In this document: positions 63,001-64,000 of the stretch, one piece after another
Numbering within the stretch: the stretch's first letter is position 1
Layout of the letters: each line of letters opens with the position of its first letter
Assembly: GCF_910591885.1 (NCBI RefSeq)
Contig: NC_063274.1
Coordinates: forward strand, 15,584,164 to 15,648,163
Source of the DNA: Bombus terrestris
Taxonomy: Eukaryota > Arthropoda > Insecta > Hymenoptera > Apidae
Length of the DNA: 64,000 bases
Direction of reading: 5' to 3'
Position numbers and translations under genes: made by a program
The notes under the pieces: generated by a model
The model's database searches: none
What the model saw: only the letters and a program-made list of their open reading frames with translations
What the model was told of the DNA's origin: nothing

Positions 63001-64000
63001 AACGTTATACGTTATATCGTTATCGTATATAACGTTTTACGTTATATCGTTGTAGTATATAACGTTATACGTTATATCGTTATCGTATATAACGTTTTAC
63101 GTTATATCGTTATAGTATATAACGTTATACGTTATATCGATATAGCATATCACGTTATACGTTATATCGTTATAGTTTATAACGTTATACGTTATATCGT
63201 TATAGTATATAACGTTATACGCTATATCGATATAGTATATAACGTTATACGTTGTATCGATATAGTATATAACGATATACGTTATAACGATATAGTTTAT
63301 AACGTTATACGTTATATCGTTATCGTATATAACGTTATACGTTATATCGCTATCGTATATAACGTTATACGTTATATGGATATAGCATATAACGTTATAC
63401 GTTATATCGTTATCGTATATAACGTTATACGTTATATCGCTATCGTATATAACGTTATACGTTATATCGTTATCGTATATAACGTTATACGTTATATCGT
63501 TATAGTATATAACGTTATACGTTATATGGATATAGCATATAACGTTATACGTTATATCGTAATACTACATAACGTTATACGTTATATCGATATAGTATAT
63601 AACGTTTTACGTTATATCGTTATAGTATATAACGTTATACGTTCTATCGATATAGCATATCACGTTATACGTTATATCGTTATAGTTTATAACGTTATAC
63701 GTTATATCGCTATCGTATATAACGTTATACGTTATATCGTTATCGTATATAACGTTATACGGTATATCGTTATAGTATATAACGCTATACGTTATATTGT
63801 TATAGTACATAACGTTATACGTTATATCGATATCGTATATAACGTTTTACGTTATATCGTTATAGTATATAACGTTATACGTTATAACGATATAGTTTAT
63901 AACGTTATACGTTATATCGTTATCGTATATAACGTTTTGCGTTATATCGTTATAGTATATAACGTTATACGCTATATCGATATAGCATATCACGTTATAC
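60036..64000. repeat. Higher-order unit 8, type I, cut by window end
   Basis: It starts at the sixth 31-bp monomer and follows unit 6 closely. Shared markers are TCATTATCGC at 60397, GTATATAACTTTATACG near 60719, CATATAGCG near 61018, TATGAATATAGC near 62113 and the ATACATTATA prefix at 62527. It reads ATACACTATA at 62407 where unit 6 has ATAGACTATA. It has two E monomers at 61597-61656 where unit 6 has three or five. It runs off the window in mid-monomer. Confidence 0.8.

Larger units (their letters stand above)
1..64000. repeat. 30-bp satellite DNA array filling the window
   Basis: About 2,133 head-to-tail monomers run from the first base to the last with no unique sequence. The commonest monomer is ATACGTTATATCGTT followed by ATAGTATATAACGTT. 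Each monomer carries the 12-bp palindrome TATAACGTTATA across its junction with the next, and the C-type monomers carry a second one, TATATCGATATA, centred exactly 15 bp away. All monomers have CGT at positions 4-6, or a one-base derivative of it, so no array inversion is visible. Phase is exact (starts at 1 mod 30) until 18841 and then slips by one base at each of six 31-bp boundary monomers, reaching 7 mod 30 at the end. Composition is about 23% GC. The likely role is structural heterochromatin; centromeric, pericentromeric or subtelomeric location cannot be told from sequence alone. Confidence 0.98.

Noticed and set aside
1969..63810. Many minus-strand open frames of 67 to 147 codons
   Set aside because: They are the reverse reading of the same near-palindromic monomers and recur at every homologous block.
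1..64000. CRISPR array, because of the 30-bp repeat period
   Set aside because: There are no unique spacers. Repeats abut directly, vary internally, and number over two thousand, with no cas genes.
1..64000. TATA boxes or replication origins in the AT-rich repeats
   Set aside because: TATA-like strings occur in every monomer and carry no positional information.
1..64000. CENP-B box
   Set aside because: The consensus needs TTCG and a downstream CGGG. CGGG is absent, and no GC-rich motif exists in the monomer types I read.
1..64000. tRNA, rRNA or transposon insertions within the array
   Set aside because: I saw no interruption of the 30-bp pattern long enough to hold one.

Overview
The whole 64 kb is one uninterrupted satellite DNA array. 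A 30-bp monomer is repeated head to tail about 2,133 times, always in one orientation. I see no unique sequence, gene, RNA gene, transposon or flanking DNA. The monomer reads as two 15-bp halves, ATACGTTATATCGTT followed by ATAGTATATAACGTT. It is about 23% GC, and every C in the consensus lies in a CpG. A pure satellite block of this length, with long higher-order repeats and local duplications, points to eukaryotic heterochromatin (centromeric, pericentromeric, subtelomeric or sex-chromosome). Strong CpG retention suggests a genome, or a compartment, without heavy CpG methylation; many invertebrates fit. The species cannot be named from this window.

Layout. Sequence variants of the monomer occur in a fixed order, so the array is built from long higher-order units. 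Units are delimited by two adjacent monomers carrying GTTAAATCGATA, which place an in-frame TAA in an otherwise open frame. Boundaries lie at 271, 8461, 9301, 18841, 25772, 33423, 40354, 56165 and 60036. This gives units of 8190, 840, 9540, 6931, 7651, 6931, 15811 and 3871 bp, plus partial units at both ends. From 18841 rightwards the first boundary monomer is 31 bp long (GTTATAGGGTTAAATCG, one extra G). These six insertions are the only departures from exact 30-bp phase that I found. All other length differences are multiples of 30 bp.

Inside the units there are nested events: a recurring 8-monomer (240 bp) module, a private 1500-bp tandem duplication (28023-31022), a private 660-bp tandem duplication (45995-47314), a triplicated block of about 3.7-4.4 kb (41585-54244), and runs of one monomer type that vary from two to five copies. 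Two sites (centred near 13362 and 24013) carry a perfect 42-bp palindrome, and a third (near 58277) has one mismatched pair.

Very long open frames of up to 5148 codons cross the array. They follow from a stop-free repeat whose length is divisible by three, and I do not treat them as genes. All variant comparisons were made by eye; exact identities need computation.

Monomer letters used below, given as positions 11-30 of the monomer: A = TCGTTATAGT ATATAACGTT (A' = A with TTATAACGTT at the end); B = TCGTTATCGT; C = TCGATATAGT; D = ACGATATAGT TTATAACGTT; E = TCGTAATACT ACATAACGTT; F = TGGATATAGC; G = TCGCTATCGT; H = TCGATATAGC ATATCACGTT; J = TTGTTATAGT ACATAACGTT; K = TCGATATCGT. Prefix L = TTACGTTATA instead of ATACGTTATA; TTG- = TTGCGTTATA; CT- = ATACGCTATA.
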